Below are positions 26,607-35,887 of a stretch of DNA of 64,000 nucleotides, piece by piece. Numbering within the stretch: position 1 is the first letter of the stretch; each line of letters starts with the position of its first letter. The notes beneath the pieces were generated by a model. The model ran no database searches and was not told where the DNA came from. It saw nothing but the letters and a program-made list of their open reading frames with translations. The translations under genes were made by a program, and so were the position numbers. The stretch comes from Micavibrio aeruginosavorus. Lineage in GTDB: Bacteria; Pseudomonadota; Alphaproteobacteria; Micavibrionales; Micavibrionaceae. The stretch is from NCBI GenBank assembly GCA_016432265.1, contig CP066681.1:1266342-1330341 (forward strand). Reading direction: 5' to 3'.

Positions 26607-26817
26607 CCTCGAACAGCCGCCTTTGCAGTTCGGAAAGGACGTAAAGACGCAAGGCGCTTGAAAGGTTGATTTCATCGCGTTCCTTGTCGACTTGTTCGAC
26701 CAGCGCGTTGAGGGATGTTTCCTGTTCGTCGGCCAGTTGTTTCAAGACAATCCAGAAAGGCTCTTCCAGGCTGATGCTGGTTGAATGCCCGGCGATTTTA
26801 ATCGAACGCTTTTTCAT
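26569..26817 (-). CDS. Ribbon-helix-helix domain protein (RHH_4 type)
   Basis: 82 residues. The pattern RSIKIAGHSTSISLEEPFW ... SLNALVEQVD ... NLSSALRLYVL is the small ribbon-helix-helix family common in Alphaproteobacteria (often beside fumC). It begins 7 nt after the fumC stop and so is probably cotranscribed. It may be a DNA-binding regulator; targets are unknown. Confidence 0.82.
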   Translation of the reverse strand: MKKRSIKIAGHSTSISLEEPFWIVLKQLADEQETSLNALVEQVDKERDEINLSSALRLYVLSELQRRLFEVTDPSGFELDLQ

Positions 26818-26824
26818 GAAGTGG

Positions 26825-28264
26825 TTAATCCTTTGTCTTGATCATATCTTCGGGTTTGACCCATTCGTCGAATTGCGACTCCGTCAGCAACCCAAGGGCG
26901 ATACCTGCCTGCTTGAGGGTGCTGTTCTCGGCATGGGCTTTCTTGGCGATTTTGGCGGCGTTGTCGTAGCCGATATGCGGATTCAGCGCCGTGACCAGCA
27001 TCAGGCTCTCGTAGAGCAGTTTTTCAATGCGGTCGCGGTTGGGCTCGATACCGACGACACAGTTGTCGGTAAAGCTGTTGCAGCCGTCGGCCAGCAGGCG
27101 GATCGATTGCAGGACGTTGAAGATGATGACGGGTTTAAACACATTCAGTTCGAAATGGCCGTTGCTGCCCGCCACGGTGACGGTGACGTGATTGCCCATC
27201 ACCTGCGCACAGGCCATCGTCAGGGCTTCTGACTGGGTTGGGTTGACCTTGCCCGGCATGATGGATGATCCGGGTTCGTTTTCAGGCAGGCTGATTTCAC
27301 CGATGCCGCAGCGCGGGCCTGAACCCAGCAAGCGCACATCGTTGGCGATTTTCATGAGCGAGGCCGCCAGCACGTTCAGCGCCCCTGACGTTTCAACCAT
27401 GGCGTCATGGCTGGCCAGCGCTTCGAATTTATTTTCGGCGCTGACGAAGGCCAGATCCGTAATGGTGGCGACGTGAGAAGCGAATTTTTCAGGAAAACCG
27501 GTCTTGCAGTTGATCCCGGTGCCCACTGCCGTGCCGCCTTGCGCCAGTTGCATCAGGCGCGGCATGACGGCCTTGACGCGGGCGATGCCGAATTCGATCT
27601 GTTTGGCGTAGCCTGAAAATTCCTGCCCCAGCGTGATCGGGGTAGCGTCTTGTAAATGAGTGCGGCCTATCTTGACGATGCTCATAAAGTCGGCGGATTT
27701 TTGCGCGAGAGCGGCATGCAGGTGCTCCAGAGCCGGGATCAGTTCGTGGTGAAGCTGCTCGGCGGCGGCGATGTGCATCACGGTGGGGAAGCTGTCGTTC
27801 GAGGATTGCCCCATATTGACGTGATCGTTCGGATGCACAGGCTTCTTGCTGCCGCGTTCGCCGCCCAGAATCTCGATGGCGCGGTTCGAGATGACTTCGT
27901 TGGCGTTCATGTTGGTTTGGGTACCAGAGCCCGTCTGCCATACGACCAGCGGAAATTCATCGGCGAGCGTGCCATCAAGGATTTCATCGGCGGCTTGCAC
28001 GATGGCTTGGCCGATGCGGCAATCCAACGCGCCAAGATCCATGTTGGCCAGCGCCGAGGCTTTTTTCTGGATGCCGAGCGCGCGCACCAGCGGCTTGGGC
28101 ATGCGCTCCTCGCCGATGCGGAAGTTCTGGATCGAGCGCTGCGTTTGCGCGCCCCAGTAACGGTCGGCGGGCACTTTAATTTCGCCGAAGGAGTCTGTTT
28201 CAATTCTGTATTCTGAAGGCATCGCGTCACCTGCGTTGAGAGTCCGGAGGGGAGATGTTGTCAT
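26825..28264 (-). CDS. fumC: Fumarate hydratase class II
   Basis: 479 residues. It hydrates fumarate to L-malate in the TCA cycle and is an iron-independent homotetramer. [23 protein letters not shown] opens the conserved core, [18 protein letters not shown] holds the substrate site, and [12 protein letters not shown] is the fumarase/aspartase signature with the catalytic Ser. Two starts are possible: 28264, which lies 3 nt after the stop of the upstream gene and has AGGA, or 28222 (MPSEYRIE), which has AGGTGA 6 nt upstream and better matches the family length. The RHH gene follows 7 nt downstream. Confidence 0.95.
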   Translation of the reverse strand: MTTSPLRTLNAGDAMPSEYRIETDSFGEIKVPADRYWGAQTQRSIQNFRIGEERMPKPLVRALGIQKKASALANMDLGALDCRIGQAIVQAADEILDGTLADEFPLVVWQTGSGTQTNMNANEVISNRAIEILGGERGSKKPVHPNDHVNMGQSSNDSFPTVMHIAAAEQLHHELIPALEHLHAALAQKSADFMSIVKIGRTHLQDATPITLGQEFSGYAKQIEFGIARVKAVMPRLMQLAQGGTAVGTGINCKTGFPEKFASHVATITDLAFVSAENKFEALASHDAMVETSGALNVLAASLMKIANDVRLLGSGPRCGIGEISLPENEPGSSIMPGKVNPTQSEALTMACAQVMGNHVTVTVAGSNGHFELNVFKPVIIFNVLQSIRLLADGCNSFTDNCVVGIEPNRDRIEKLLYESLMLVTALNPHIGYDNAAKIAKKAHAENSTLKQAGIALGLLTESQFDEWVKPEDMIKTKD

Positions 28265-28267
28265 GGT

Positions 28268-28828
28268 TTAGAGTTCCTGTTGGGGTTTGGCCGTCACTTC
28301 CGTGGTGCAAGCCGATTTTATAACCTGAGGCCCCGTGCCGGGTGTAAAAACGAGGTCGTCAACGCAACGGGTTACAGAATCCGCCATGACTGATTGCGTC
28401 GATTGTTCCGCGCTCCCCAGCGACTGATTGATGATGGTCATGGTATAGGCCACGGTCGCCTTTTGCTGATCCGGGGTCATTTTGATTTCGGTGATGACTT
28501 GCTCGAGTTCAGCATTCTGCACGCTGTCATAACCGTTCCGTGCCGCTTTGATCACCTCGTCATAGTTCATTGTAACGCTGTTCTTAACGGGATCTCGCCC
28601 TGGCAACGTGATTGTCAGATCCATCGTGGCGATAAAATTCTTGTGGGAGACACGGCGCAGAAATGCTTCATAATCCGGATAATCCAGCATATAGGATTTC
28701 AGACTTTCCTCCATGTACGCGCGGATGGATTCTTCGGTCAGGAATTTATCGGCTTGTGCGTGGGCTGCAGGTGTGGCGATCAGCAATATGGTTGCCAGCA
28801 GAATTGTCCAAAGAGCCATTATCTTCAT
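28268..28828 (-). CDS. Secreted hypothetical protein
   Basis: About 186 residues with a signal peptide (MKIMALWTILLATILLI...AHAQ). I recognise no family. The mature part begins with an acidic helical stretch (FLTEESIRAYMEESL), then beta-rich segments with two Cys near the end (SVTRCVDDL, IKSACTTEV) that could form a disulfide. A TTG at 28837 with AGGA 5 nt upstream is an alternative start. It precedes fumC by 3 nt, so the two are probably one transcription unit, although a functional link is not obvious. Confidence 0.65.
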   Translation of the reverse strand: MKIMALWTILLATILLIATPAAHAQADKFLTEESIRAYMEESLKSYMLDYPDYEAFLRRVSHKNFIATMDLTITLPGRDPVKNSVTMNYDEVIKAARNGYDSVQNAELEQVITEIKMTPDQQKATVAYTMTIINQSLGSAEQSTQSVMADSVTRCVDDLVFTPGTGPQVIKSACTTEVTAKPQQEL

Positions 28829-28924
28829 CGAAATCAAAGCTTTCCTATCGGTTGGTTACGGAGGTTAGAAATTAGCATTCCGTAAGACGGGGGTAAAGGA
28901 ATGCCAAGGGCTGCGACCTTAAAT

Positions 28925-30004
28925 TTAAGCGGGATTTTTTAGGGGGGATAATATGGTTACGTGCCCCATCTTGCGGCCTTCCTTGATTTCGTCTTTACCA
29001 TAAAGATGAAGGCAGGCGTTTTTCATCTCAATCCAGCGGCTTGTTTTTTTTGCATCCATGCCGATCAAATTAAACATAATGGCATCGGAGTGCCGCGCAG
29101 GGGTGCCGACTGGCATGCCGGCAACGGTGCGGATATGCTGCTCGAACTGTGAAACGGCGCAGGCGTCTATCGTCCAGTGGCCTGAGTTATGGGTGCGCGG
29201 GGCGATCTCGTTGGCCAGCAGATGGCCGTCTCGTGTGATGAACATCTCCAATGCCAGCACGCCCACAAGGTCAACCGCGTCCGCCAGCAGCCGCGTCATG
29301 GCCCGGGCGTTATCGCTTATTTCCTGCGGGATGGGGGCGGGGATGGTGCTTTTGGCCAGAATATGATGGCGGTGCTCGTTGAGGATGGGGCCGTAGATCG
29401 CCGTTTGCCCCAGCTTGTCGCGGGCGATGATTACCGATATTTCACAAACGAAATCGACCAGCTCCTCGATAATCAGCTCGCCGCCGCCCAGACGCTTCCA
29501 CGCTTCCTTGGCGTCGTCGCCATGGACGAACTTCGTCTGGCCTTTGCCGTCGTAGCCCATGCGCGTAGTCTTCAGGATAGCGTGCGCGATCTTCATCTCG
29601 CTCATCACGGCGTCAATATCGGCGGCTTTTGAGGCCACGCCCCAGCGGGCGGTGGCGATGCCGATATCGTTGAGAAACTTCTTTTCGGTCGGGCGGTGCT
29701 GGGCGATTTCCAGCAGGCGGTCGTCCGGATAGACCGGCTTTATCTTTTGCAGATAACGCACCGTTTCAACGGGGATATTCTCGAATTCGTAACTGATGAC
29801 ATCAACGCTGTCTGCGAATTCCTTCAGTTTTTTCTTGTCTTCATAGGCGCCGATGAAGGTGCGCGCGGCGACTTGGCTGGCGGGGCTGTCCTCTTCCGGG
29901 CAATAGATGTAAACCTTGATACCAAGACGCGCGGCGGCCAGCGCACTCATGCGCCCGAGCTGCCCGCCGCCCAGAATGCCGACGATCTTGCGTTCAAGAT
30001 TCAT
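28925..30004 (-). CDS. purK: 5-(carboxyamino)imidazole ribonucleotide synthase
   Basis: 359 residues of the ATP-grasp family. It makes N5-CAIR from AIR, bicarbonate and ATP in purine synthesis. [12 protein letters not shown] at the N-terminus, [14 protein letters not shown] in the ATP-grasp region and [18 protein letters not shown] in the C-terminal part are diagnostic. Its ATG overlaps the stop of purE as ATGA, so the pair is translationally coupled. Confidence 0.96.
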   Translation of the reverse strand: MNLERKIVGILGGGQLGRMSALAAARLGIKVYIYCPEEDSPASQVAARTFIGAYEDKKKLKEFADSVDVISYEFENIPVETVRYLQKIKPVYPDDRLLEIAQHRPTEKKFLNDIGIATARWGVASKAADIDAVMSEMKIAHAILKTTRMGYDGKGQTKFVHGDDAKEAWKRLGGGELIIEELVDFVCEISVIIARDKLGQTAIYGPILNEHRHHILAKSTIPAPIPQEISDNARAMTRLLADAVDLVGVLALEMFITRDGHLLANEIAPRTHNSGHWTIDACAVSQFEQHIRTVAGMPVGTPARHSDAIMFNLIGMDAKKTSRWIEMKNACLHLYGKDEIKEGRKMGHVTILSPLKNPA

Positions 30005-30489
30005 GAAGGTGCGCGCGCGACGCCGGCGGTTTGGCGGGCCCTGAAGTCATCCAGTTGCGCTGCCAGAGCATCGTCGTGAAGGGAGAGGATGGAAACCGCC
30101 AGCAAGGCTGCGTTTTTGGCCCCGGCCTGGCCGATCGCCAGCGTGCCGACAGGAATGCCTGCGGGCATTTGCACGATCGAGAGCAGGCTGTCCAGCCCTT
30201 TGAGCGCTTTGCTTTCCACAGGCACGCCCAGTACGGGCAAGGGGGTCATGCCGGCGCACATGCCGGGCAGGTGCGCAGCGCCTCCAGCGCCGGCAATGAT
30301 GATTTTCAGGCCGCGATCTTTTGCGGCGCGGGCGTATTCATGCAGGCGCTCTGGCGTCCTGTGGGCCGAGACGATCTGCGTTTCATGCGGGACTTTAAAG
30401 TCGGCCAGAATATCGGCGGCGGCTTTCATGGTTTCCCAGTCGGACTGGGATCCCATGATGATACCCACCAGCGGAAGATCCGTCGTCAT
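30001..30489 (-). CDS. purE: 5-(carboxyamino)imidazole ribonucleotide mutase
   Basis: 162 residues, normal for class I PurE, which converts N5-CAIR to [17 protein letters not shown], the SAHRTP active-site segment with its His, [14 protein letters not shown] and the LPVLGVPV motif are all present. It overlaps both neighbours by 4 nt (ydcH-like gene upstream, purK downstream). Confidence 0.96.
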   Translation of the reverse strand: MTTDLPLVGIIMGSQSDWETMKAAADILADFKVPHETQIVSAHRTPERLHEYARAAKDRGLKIIIAGAGGAAHLPGMCAGMTPLPVLGVPVESKALKGLDSLLSIVQMPAGIPVGTLAIGQAGAKNAALLAVSILSLHDDALAAQLDDFRARQTAGVARAPS

Positions 30490-30686
30490 GCAATGATATC
30501 CGGCAGCAACTGGCTTTCCAGTTTCTGGATCATGTCCTTCAAGGCCAGTTTGCGTTTCTTCAGGCGCTGAATCTGGATGAAGTCAACAGGTTGGTGCGCC
30601 ATCATTTTATCAATGATGTCATCAAGATCGCGGTGCTCGGTATGCAACTCGGCGAGGCGTTCACGCAGTTCGTCTTCATCATCCAT
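30486..30686 (-). CDS. YdcH family protein (DUF465)
   Basis: 66 residues, two predicted helices forming a hairpin. [19 protein letters not shown] and [16 protein letters not shown] are the DUF465/YdcH pattern. It overlaps purE by 4 nt and is probably first in the purEK operon, a frequent arrangement in Alphaproteobacteria. The function of the family is unknown. Confidence 0.85.
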   Translation of the reverse strand: MDDEDELRERLAELHTEHRDLDDIIDKMMAHQPVDFIQIQRLKKRKLALKDMIQKLESQLLPDIIA

Positions 30687-30821
30687 CGGGATTGACCTTG
30701 GGCAGAATTACCGAAATTAAAAATGCCGAAAAAGGGTAGCAGATAATCCGTTGTTTGGTAAGCATAAATTGTGTATGAAATGAAGGTTGTTTCGAGGGTG
30801 CTTACTGACAAGGAAAATATT

Positions 30822-31901
30822 ATGTCTAAAAAAAGAATAGCCATACTGACAAGTGGCGGTGATTGTGCGGGTCTGAATGCGGCTATTCGCGCGGCGGTGC
30901 ATCGTGCCCATCGTCTGGGATGGGAAACGATTGGCCTGATCAACGGCACGGCGGGCTTGCTCAAAGATCCGGCGCAGTATCGCGTCCTGACGCCGAACGA
31001 CATGGATTCCTACGTCATGCGCATGGGCGGCACCATTCTGGGTACCACCAATAAAGGCAACCCGTTTGCGTTTCCCATGGCTGACGGATCGACCAAGGAT
31101 TTGTCCGGCAAGATTATCGACGGGTTCAGATCCCTGAACGTCGAAGGGATCATCGGCATCGGTGGGGACGGAAGTTTTGCCATCCTCAACCGCCTTGCTA
31201 CACAAGGCGGCTTGAAAATGGTCGGGATTCCCAAAACTATCGATAACGATATAGGCATGACCGAAACTTCGACCGGGTTCGATACGGCTGTTGCCGTGGC
31301 GACCGAGGCGCTGGATCGCCTGCAGCCGACGGCCGCCAGCCACGACCGGGTGATGATTCTCGAGGTTATGGGCCGTGATGCCGGGCATATTGCGCTGGCC
31401 GCCGGGATTGCGGGCGGGGCGGATGTGATCTTGATCCCTGAAGTTTCCTATAATCTGGAAAGTGTGGCGGCGAAGATCAAGGAAGTGAAGAATTCCGGGC
31501 GTAATTTCGCGTTAATTGTTGTTTCGGAAGCGGTCAAGACGCAGGATGGCAGCAAGCTTGAGATGGAGTATCACGGCGGCGAGAAGCGTTATGGCGGGAT
31601 CGGGCAGTATTTAAGCGCCAGAATTTCGGAAATGACGGGGTCGGAAACCCGCGTTACCGTTCTTGGGCACGTGCAGCGCGGCAGTCAGCCGACCTATAAT
31701 GACCGGCTGCTGGCCTCGGCCTTTGGGGTCAAGGCTGTCGACCTTATTAACGAAGGTAAATTTGGTCGTATGGTAGCATGGTCTAACAGGCAGGTGATCG
31801 ACGTTGCGATCGAAGATGCAATCAAGGCCTATCAACAGGTCGATCTCAATGGTACGCTGGTGCATACTGCCCGTGCCTTGGGCATTTCTTTGGGAGATTA
31901 G
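30822..31901 (+). CDS. pfkA: 6-phosphofructokinase (Gly104/Lys124 type)
   Basis: 359 residues. It phosphorylates fructose 6-phosphate. IAILTSGGDCAGLNAAIR binds the phosphoryl donor. GIGGDGSF has Gly at the position equivalent to E. coli residue 104, while GIPKTIDNDIG has Lys at position 124, where ATP enzymes of the E. coli type have Gly. In the family, Asp104 with Lys124 means PPi-dependent and Gly104 with Lys124 is found in ATP-dependent members of the long-chain group, so ATP use is more likely but PPi use is not excluded. I use the ATG at 30822 with AAGGA upstream; the frame from 30771 has no ribosome site. The gene is divergent from the ydcH-purEK operon. Confidence 0.9.
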   Translation: MSKKRIAILTSGGDCAGLNAAIRAAVHRAHRLGWETIGLINGTAGLLKDPAQYRVLTPNDMDSYVMRMGGTILGTTNKGNPFAFPMADGSTKDLSGKIIDGFRSLNVEGIIGIGGDGSFAILNRLATQGGLKMVGIPKTIDNDIGMTETSTGFDTAVAVATEALDRLQPTAASHDRVMILEVMGRDAGHIALAAGIAGGADVILIPEVSYNLESVAAKIKEVKNSGRNFALIVVSEAVKTQDGSKLEMEYHGGEKRYGGIGQYLSARISEMTGSETRVTVLGHVQRGSQPTYNDRLLASAFGVKAVDLINEGKFGRMVAWSNRQVIDVAIEDAIKAYQQVDLNGTLVHTARALGISLGD

Positions 31902-31907
31902 AACCTC

Positions 31908-32438
31908 ATGCTGTATGTCCAGCAATCCTTGAGCCCTGATGAGGAAATCATCCATATCGGACATTTCCACTGGATGTATACGTTGCGAGCTGTACTGGCG
32001 ATCTTCTGGGGAATTGCGGGATGCATCGGGATCATCGTGGCTTCGGTTTACTTTCAGCAAAACTATTGGCAGGGCTTCGAGGCCCAGACATGGATGGGTA
32101 AGGTGCAGGAGCTTCATCCCGGCATCCGCATCGGCGCGTTTTTCGTTTTTATTTTCGGCGTATTGCGCTTTGCCTCGATGATGGTGACAAAAGCGACGAC
32201 CGAAATTGCGATCACTAACAACCGGCTGATTTTCAAACGCGGCCTTGTTGCGCGTTACGTCGGTGAAATGAGCATCGACCGTATCGAAGGTGTCAATGTC
32301 CTGCAAAGCGTTCTGGGGCGAATATTCGGCTACGGCCGCATCATGGTGCGCGGCATGGGGGTGGGCGAAGTCATCCTGCCGCCGATTTCAAATCCAATCG
32401 CCTTTCGCCGCGCGATCGAGAAAGCGAGGGTCTCATGA
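31908..32438 (+). CDS. Bacterial PH-domain (YdbS-like) membrane protein 1
   Basis: 176 residues: two membrane helices (RAVLAIFWGIAGCIGIIVA and GAFFVFIFGVLRFASMM) followed by a bacterial PH-2 domain (TEIAITNNRLIFKRGLVARYVGEMSIDRIEGV...GRIFGYGRIMVRG). It starts 6 nt after pfkA and overlaps the next PH-domain gene by 4 nt. The two probably act together at the inner membrane; their role is unknown. Confidence 0.8.
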   Translation: MLYVQQSLSPDEEIIHIGHFHWMYTLRAVLAIFWGIAGCIGIIVASVYFQQNYWQGFEAQTWMGKVQELHPGIRIGAFFVFIFGVLRFASMMVTKATTEIAITNNRLIFKRGLVARYVGEMSIDRIEGVNVLQSVLGRIFGYGRIMVRGMGVGEVILPPISNPIAFRRAIEKARVS

Positions 32439-32983
32439 CCAAAGAGGTTAAAACTCAGCTTCCTAAAGCTTCAGGCGCCGAAGCGGAGAATGTGTCCACC
32501 AAGGAGCGCACAACGGCCACCGGCATGGAAGCGTTACAGTCTATTCTGATGCCGGATGAGAAAGTTTTGCGTGTCGCAACGATCAGCCCCGGAATCTACT
32601 GGAAAGGCATCGCTGTCTTCATTCTGGCCCTGATTGTCATGATCAAGGCTTTTGCCCTCGGCGCGTTTTTGATGCTGGTCAGCGTGATCATGCTGGGGAT
32701 TGCCTATATGACCCGCTATTTCCTGCTGCTGGCGGCGACCGATAAGCGTGTGATCATCCGGCACGGGATTATCAACCTCGATACGATCCAGTTCCGCTAT
32801 ACCAAGCTGGAAAGCGTTGAGCTGTCGCGCACGATCATCGGGCAGTTGTTGGGGTACGCCAGTGTTGTCATAACGGGAACGGGGAGCCGGGTTACGGTCG
32901 TGCCTTTTATTGCCGATGCTTCAAAATTCCGTGAAGAGCTAAACAAGATTCTTTTCGAGCAAGATGAGAAAGCCTCGGCCTGA
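32435..32983 (+). CDS. Bacterial PH-domain (YdbS-like) membrane protein 2
   Basis: 182 residues. A disordered N-terminus (about 35 residues) is followed by two membrane helices (WKGIAVFILALIVMIKAFA, FLMLVSVIMLGIAYM) and a PH-2 domain (ATDKRVIIRHGIINLDTIQFRYTKLESVEL...LLGYASVVITGTG). It is a paralogue of the preceding gene and overlaps it as ATGA. A strong terminator follows. Confidence 0.8.
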   Translation: MTKEVKTQLPKASGAEAENVSTKERTTATGMEALQSILMPDEKVLRVATISPGIYWKGIAVFILALIVMIKAFALGAFLMLVSVIMLGIAYMTRYFLLLAATDKRVIIRHGIINLDTIQFRYTKLESVELSRTIIGQLLGYASVVITGTGSRVTVVPFIADASKFREELNKILFEQDEKASA

Positions 32984-33032
32984 TTTGGTTGGGATACCGG
33001 ATTAGGATTCAGATTTATAAGTCCTGCCTCTG

Positions 33033-33057
33033 AGGCCCGCCAGCAGGCGGGCCTTTT
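33033..33057 (+). terminator. Terminator after pfkA/PH-domain operon
   Basis: A 9-bp GC-rich stem (AGGCCCGCC with GGCGGGCCT), an AGCA loop and a T-run (TTTT) make a clear rho-independent terminator about 50 nt after the second PH-domain gene. Confidence 0.88.
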
Positions 33058-33297
33058 ACATGCTGGTGCCGCATCAGAGGGTATTTAATTTCCATATTTA
33101 TTATTTTTTTAATGGTTTCTTGAAATTTACAGGAGAGATTAATTGCTATCACATTGATTTTTTATATGAAGAAAGTAAAATAACTATCAGATTTATAATG
33201 ATAATGCATCATTATTACGAGCTCACCCTCTGCTAATCAACTCTTAATCGTTTGGCGCGACAATATAACTGTCAAAATCCTTTGCGGGGTTAATATC
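33058..33297. promoter_or_regulatory. A+T-rich regulatory region upstream of the L,D-transpeptidase gene
   Basis: About 240 nt with no gene. It contains a 21-bp palindromic site, 8 bp + 5-nt spacer + 8 bp, at 33195-33215 (ATAATGAT / ATCATTAT). Its minus strand carries TGCATTATCATT, a motif shared with two other intergenic regions. CTAA-N7-TTAA at 33233-33247 differs by one base from a CtrA-type site. No sigma-70 -35/-10 pair is convincing. Confidence 0.5.
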
Positions 33298-35061
33298 ATG
33301 TCACGGCAAGAAAATAACAAGTCAAACAGTTCAGCCAGAAGGATCCGGGGATTTCTTCTGGTGGCGGTGTCTGCCGGCCTTATGTGCACGGCAGCGGGTT
33401 ACTCAGCGATGGCGCAAGGGCAATTTACTGTCCCGGGCAAGGATATGCTTTTTGCGCCCAGTTTGCTCAAACAGGCATCTTATGGCGAATCAATAGCGCT
33501 GGGAGCGGTAGGGTCGCAAAAACTGTCCGATCGTGATGCCATCCAGTCTTTTTACCAAACCAGAGAGCATAAACCGCTGTGGACCGGGTCTCGCGGCAAC
33601 GCCGACAAGGCCCGTGCGGTGCTTTCCTTGCTGCAGGATTCATGGACACATGGCTTGAACCCGGCAGATTATCACGTCACCGAGATCGAGGCGATGATAC
33701 AAGGCGGCGGGACTGATGAAACCCGGCTAGAGCTTTTGATGACGGACGCAGTAGCGCGCTATGGCCGTGATATGTCGGGGATACGGGTGAATGCGGCGGC
33801 TGCCAACGAGCACGCCAAATTCTGGCGCCAGCCGATGCCGGTAGCCGATGTGCTGCTGCGCGTGGCTTCATCTGCTGACCCGAAGGCGGCGCTTGAGGGG
33901 CTGGCTCCGCAGAATAATTTCTACGGCAAGCTGCGTGAGGAATTAATCCGCCTTAGTCGCGAGAATGCAAAATTCGATGATATTCTCCCGATCAAGCTTG
34001 GCGGGCGCACGTTCTATCCTGGCGACCGCCACCAGGGGGTCAAGTCCCTGCGTCAGCGTTTAGGCGTCGAGTATAACAGCGTTTACGGTGCTGAGGAGCT
34101 GTATGACGATAAAACTGCCGCTGCGGTGATGGCGTTTCAGCGTGAGCACAATCTGGATCCTGACGGCGTTGTGGGGCCGAAGACTCTGGCCTTGCTCAAT
34201 CGCAGCCACCGCGATCAGATGGAGCAGGTGATTGCCAATCTGGAGCGGTTGCGCTGGATGGATGAGGAAAAGCCCGACCGTTACATCATGGTCAATATTC
34301 CCTCGCAGACTCTTTGGGCGGTGGATCAGGGCAAGGTTGCTTATGAAATGCCGGTGATCGTCGGCAAGCCGGAGCGCCAGACCAAAGCTTTCCGCGCCGA
34401 GATCAAGGGAATCCGCTTCAATCCGAACTGGACGGTGCCGATGGGCATCAAAATGAAGGACTTTCTGCCTAAATTACGTGAAGATCCGACGTATCTTTCG
34501 CAAAAGGGGATTGAAATTTATCAGGGAACCGGAAAAAACCGCCGCACGATCGACGGGACGGAGATCGACTGGTCAAGCATGAGCAGTCGTGACATGAACC
34601 AGTTGAGCATGGTTCAGCGTCAGGGGGCGAATAACGCCCTGGGTCGCATCCGCGTGCTGATGCCGAATGATTTTGACATCTACCTGCACGACACCAATAC
34701 GCCTGAATATTTTGAGAAAACCCAGCGTACCTTAAGCTCTGGTTGCGTTCGCTTGTCGCAACCGGAGGATATAGCGCGTTTTGTCCTGTCCCGTAATGAA
34801 GGCTGGAGCGACGAGAAGATGGAAGCTCTGCTGGAGAAGGGCTCGACGGTGGAAGTTTCCGCAGCCGAACCGTTCCCGGTTTTCATTGTCTATCAGACCA
34901 TGTGGCTGGATCGGGACGGGCGTCTTGTGTATGGGCCGGATGTGTACAAACAGGATCAACGCCTGATCAAGGTGCTGGCATCGGCCGATGATTTCCATAT
35001 TCCTGAATCGTCCGGGACGCGCCTTGCCGAGGCTGTGGATAATACAGTTAACAAATTCTAG
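33298..35061 (+). CDS. L,D-transpeptidase (YcbB/LdtD type) with peptidoglycan-binding domain
   Basis: 587 residues with an N-terminal signal sequence (membrane anchor or cleaved, GFLLVAVSAGLMCTAAGYSAMAQ). After an N-terminal domain typical of YcbB, a peptidoglycan-binding-1 domain (about residues 240-300, FYPGDRHQGVKSLRQRLGV ... VMAFQREHNLDPDGVVGPKT) leads into the YkuD catalytic domain. The His is in DIYLHDTN and the Cys, at about 483, in SSGCVRL. It forms 3-3 cross-links in peptidoglycan or anchors proteins to it. A YcbK-like gene follows, as in E. coli. A palindromic site 90 nt upstream suggests dedicated regulation. Confidence 0.9.
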   Translation: MSRQENNKSNSSARRIRGFLLVAVSAGLMCTAAGYSAMAQGQFTVPGKDMLFAPSLLKQASYGESIALGAVGSQKLSDRDAIQSFYQTREHKPLWTGSRGNADKARAVLSLLQDSWTHGLNPADYHVTEIEAMIQGGGTDETRLELLMTDAVARYGRDMSGIRVNAAAANEHAKFWRQPMPVADVLLRVASSADPKAALEGLAPQNNFYGKLREELIRLSRENAKFDDILPIKLGGRTFYPGDRHQGVKSLRQRLGVEYNSVYGAEELYDDKTAAAVMAFQREHNLDPDGVVGPKTLALLNRSHRDQMEQVIANLERLRWMDEEKPDRYIMVNIPSQTLWAVDQGKVAYEMPVIVGKPERQTKAFRAEIKGIRFNPNWTVPMGIKMKDFLPKLREDPTYLSQKGIEIYQGTGKNRRTIDGTEIDWSSMSSRDMNQLSMVQRQGANNALGRIRVLMPNDFDIYLHDTNTPEYFEKTQRTLSSGCVRLSQPEDIARFVLSRNEGWSDEKMEALLEKGSTVEVSAAEPFPVFIVYQTMWLDRDGRLVYGPDVYKQDQRLIKVLASADDFHIPESSGTRLAEAVDNTVNKF

Positions 35062-35244
35062 AATTATATCAATGATTTAACAGATCGCTCTTGCGTCTGC
35101 CAAGGGCGATCTATTACACTTTAAGAGTAAGTTCCTTTACTTACGTCCTCAAAATCTCTATTCATACTCCTCATCCGTATCAACGAACGAGCAACCAGCG
35201 CCTAGACATTTATCGTCGTCAACAGCTACAGGTATCCCCTCGAT

Positions 35245-35829
35245 ATGTTTCTCATAAATTCCGACTCCGCCGAACAGGGCATTTCCCGCCGTGATGTTAT
35301 GAAAGCTGGCCTTTGGGCCGCTGCAGGCACGCTTCTTATGCCGTCCGTGGCTGAAGCCGCCGCCGTCAAGATGCCTAAATCCGGATCTTACGATATCGCT
35401 TTTGTAAACACCCATACGGGCGAGCGTTTTTCCGGCACTTACCGCGTCGGGGCTAAATACCTCCCTGATGCCTTTGAAGAGATCAACTATGTCCTGCGCG
35501 ACTTCCGCACCAATGAAGTCTTCCCGATTGATCCGCGTGTTATCGATATTATCTATATGGTTCACCGTAAAACCGGCCGCGGCAGCCAGCCTCTGGAAAT
35601 CCTGTCGGGATACCGCTCTCCGAAGACTAACGCGATGCTGCGTCAGGCCAGTTCGGGCGTAGCGCGCAATTCCATGCATTTGTCCGGTCAGGCCATCGAT
35701 TTCCGTATGTCAGGCTTTTCGACCCGCAGTCTGCGCGATATCGCGACCGGATTCAAGGCGGGGGGCGTGGGGTATTATCCGCGCAGCAATTTCGTTCATG
35801 TCGATACGGGTAAATTCAGAACCTGGTAA
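35245..35829 (+). CDS. YcbK-like DUF882 peptidase-like protein (M15 fold)
   Basis: 194 residues with a twin-arginine-like signal (SRRDVMKAGLWAAAGTLLMPS). The mature domain has the D-Ala-D-Ala carboxypeptidase fold of DUF882: ILSGYRSPKTNAMLR, then SMHLSGQAIDFRM with the zinc ligands His and Asp, and FVHVDTG with the second His. It probably trims peptidoglycan and works with the L,D-transpeptidase 180 nt upstream, the same gene pair as ycbB-ycbK of E. coli. A bidirectional terminator follows. Confidence 0.86.
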   Translation: MFLINSDSAEQGISRRDVMKAGLWAAAGTLLMPSVAEAAAVKMPKSGSYDIAFVNTHTGERFSGTYRVGAKYLPDAFEEINYVLRDFRTNEVFPIDPRVIDIIYMVHRKTGRGSQPLEILSGYRSPKTNAMLRQASSGVARNSMHLSGQAIDFRMSGFSTRSLRDIATGFKAGGVGYYPRSNFVHVDTGKFRTW

Positions 35830-35847
35830 GCGGAAAAGAATCACGAA

Positions 35848-35879
35848 AAATCCCCGGCATATGCGCCGGGGATTTTTTT
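35848..35879. terminator. Bidirectional terminator between ycbK-like and histidine phosphatase genes
   Basis: A 10-bp stem (AATCCCCGGC / GCCGGGGATT) with an ATATGC loop has T-runs on both strands (TTTTTTT on +, the AAAAA before the stem on -). It ends the two convergent genes. Confidence 0.9.
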
Positions 35880-35887
35880 GATGCGCC

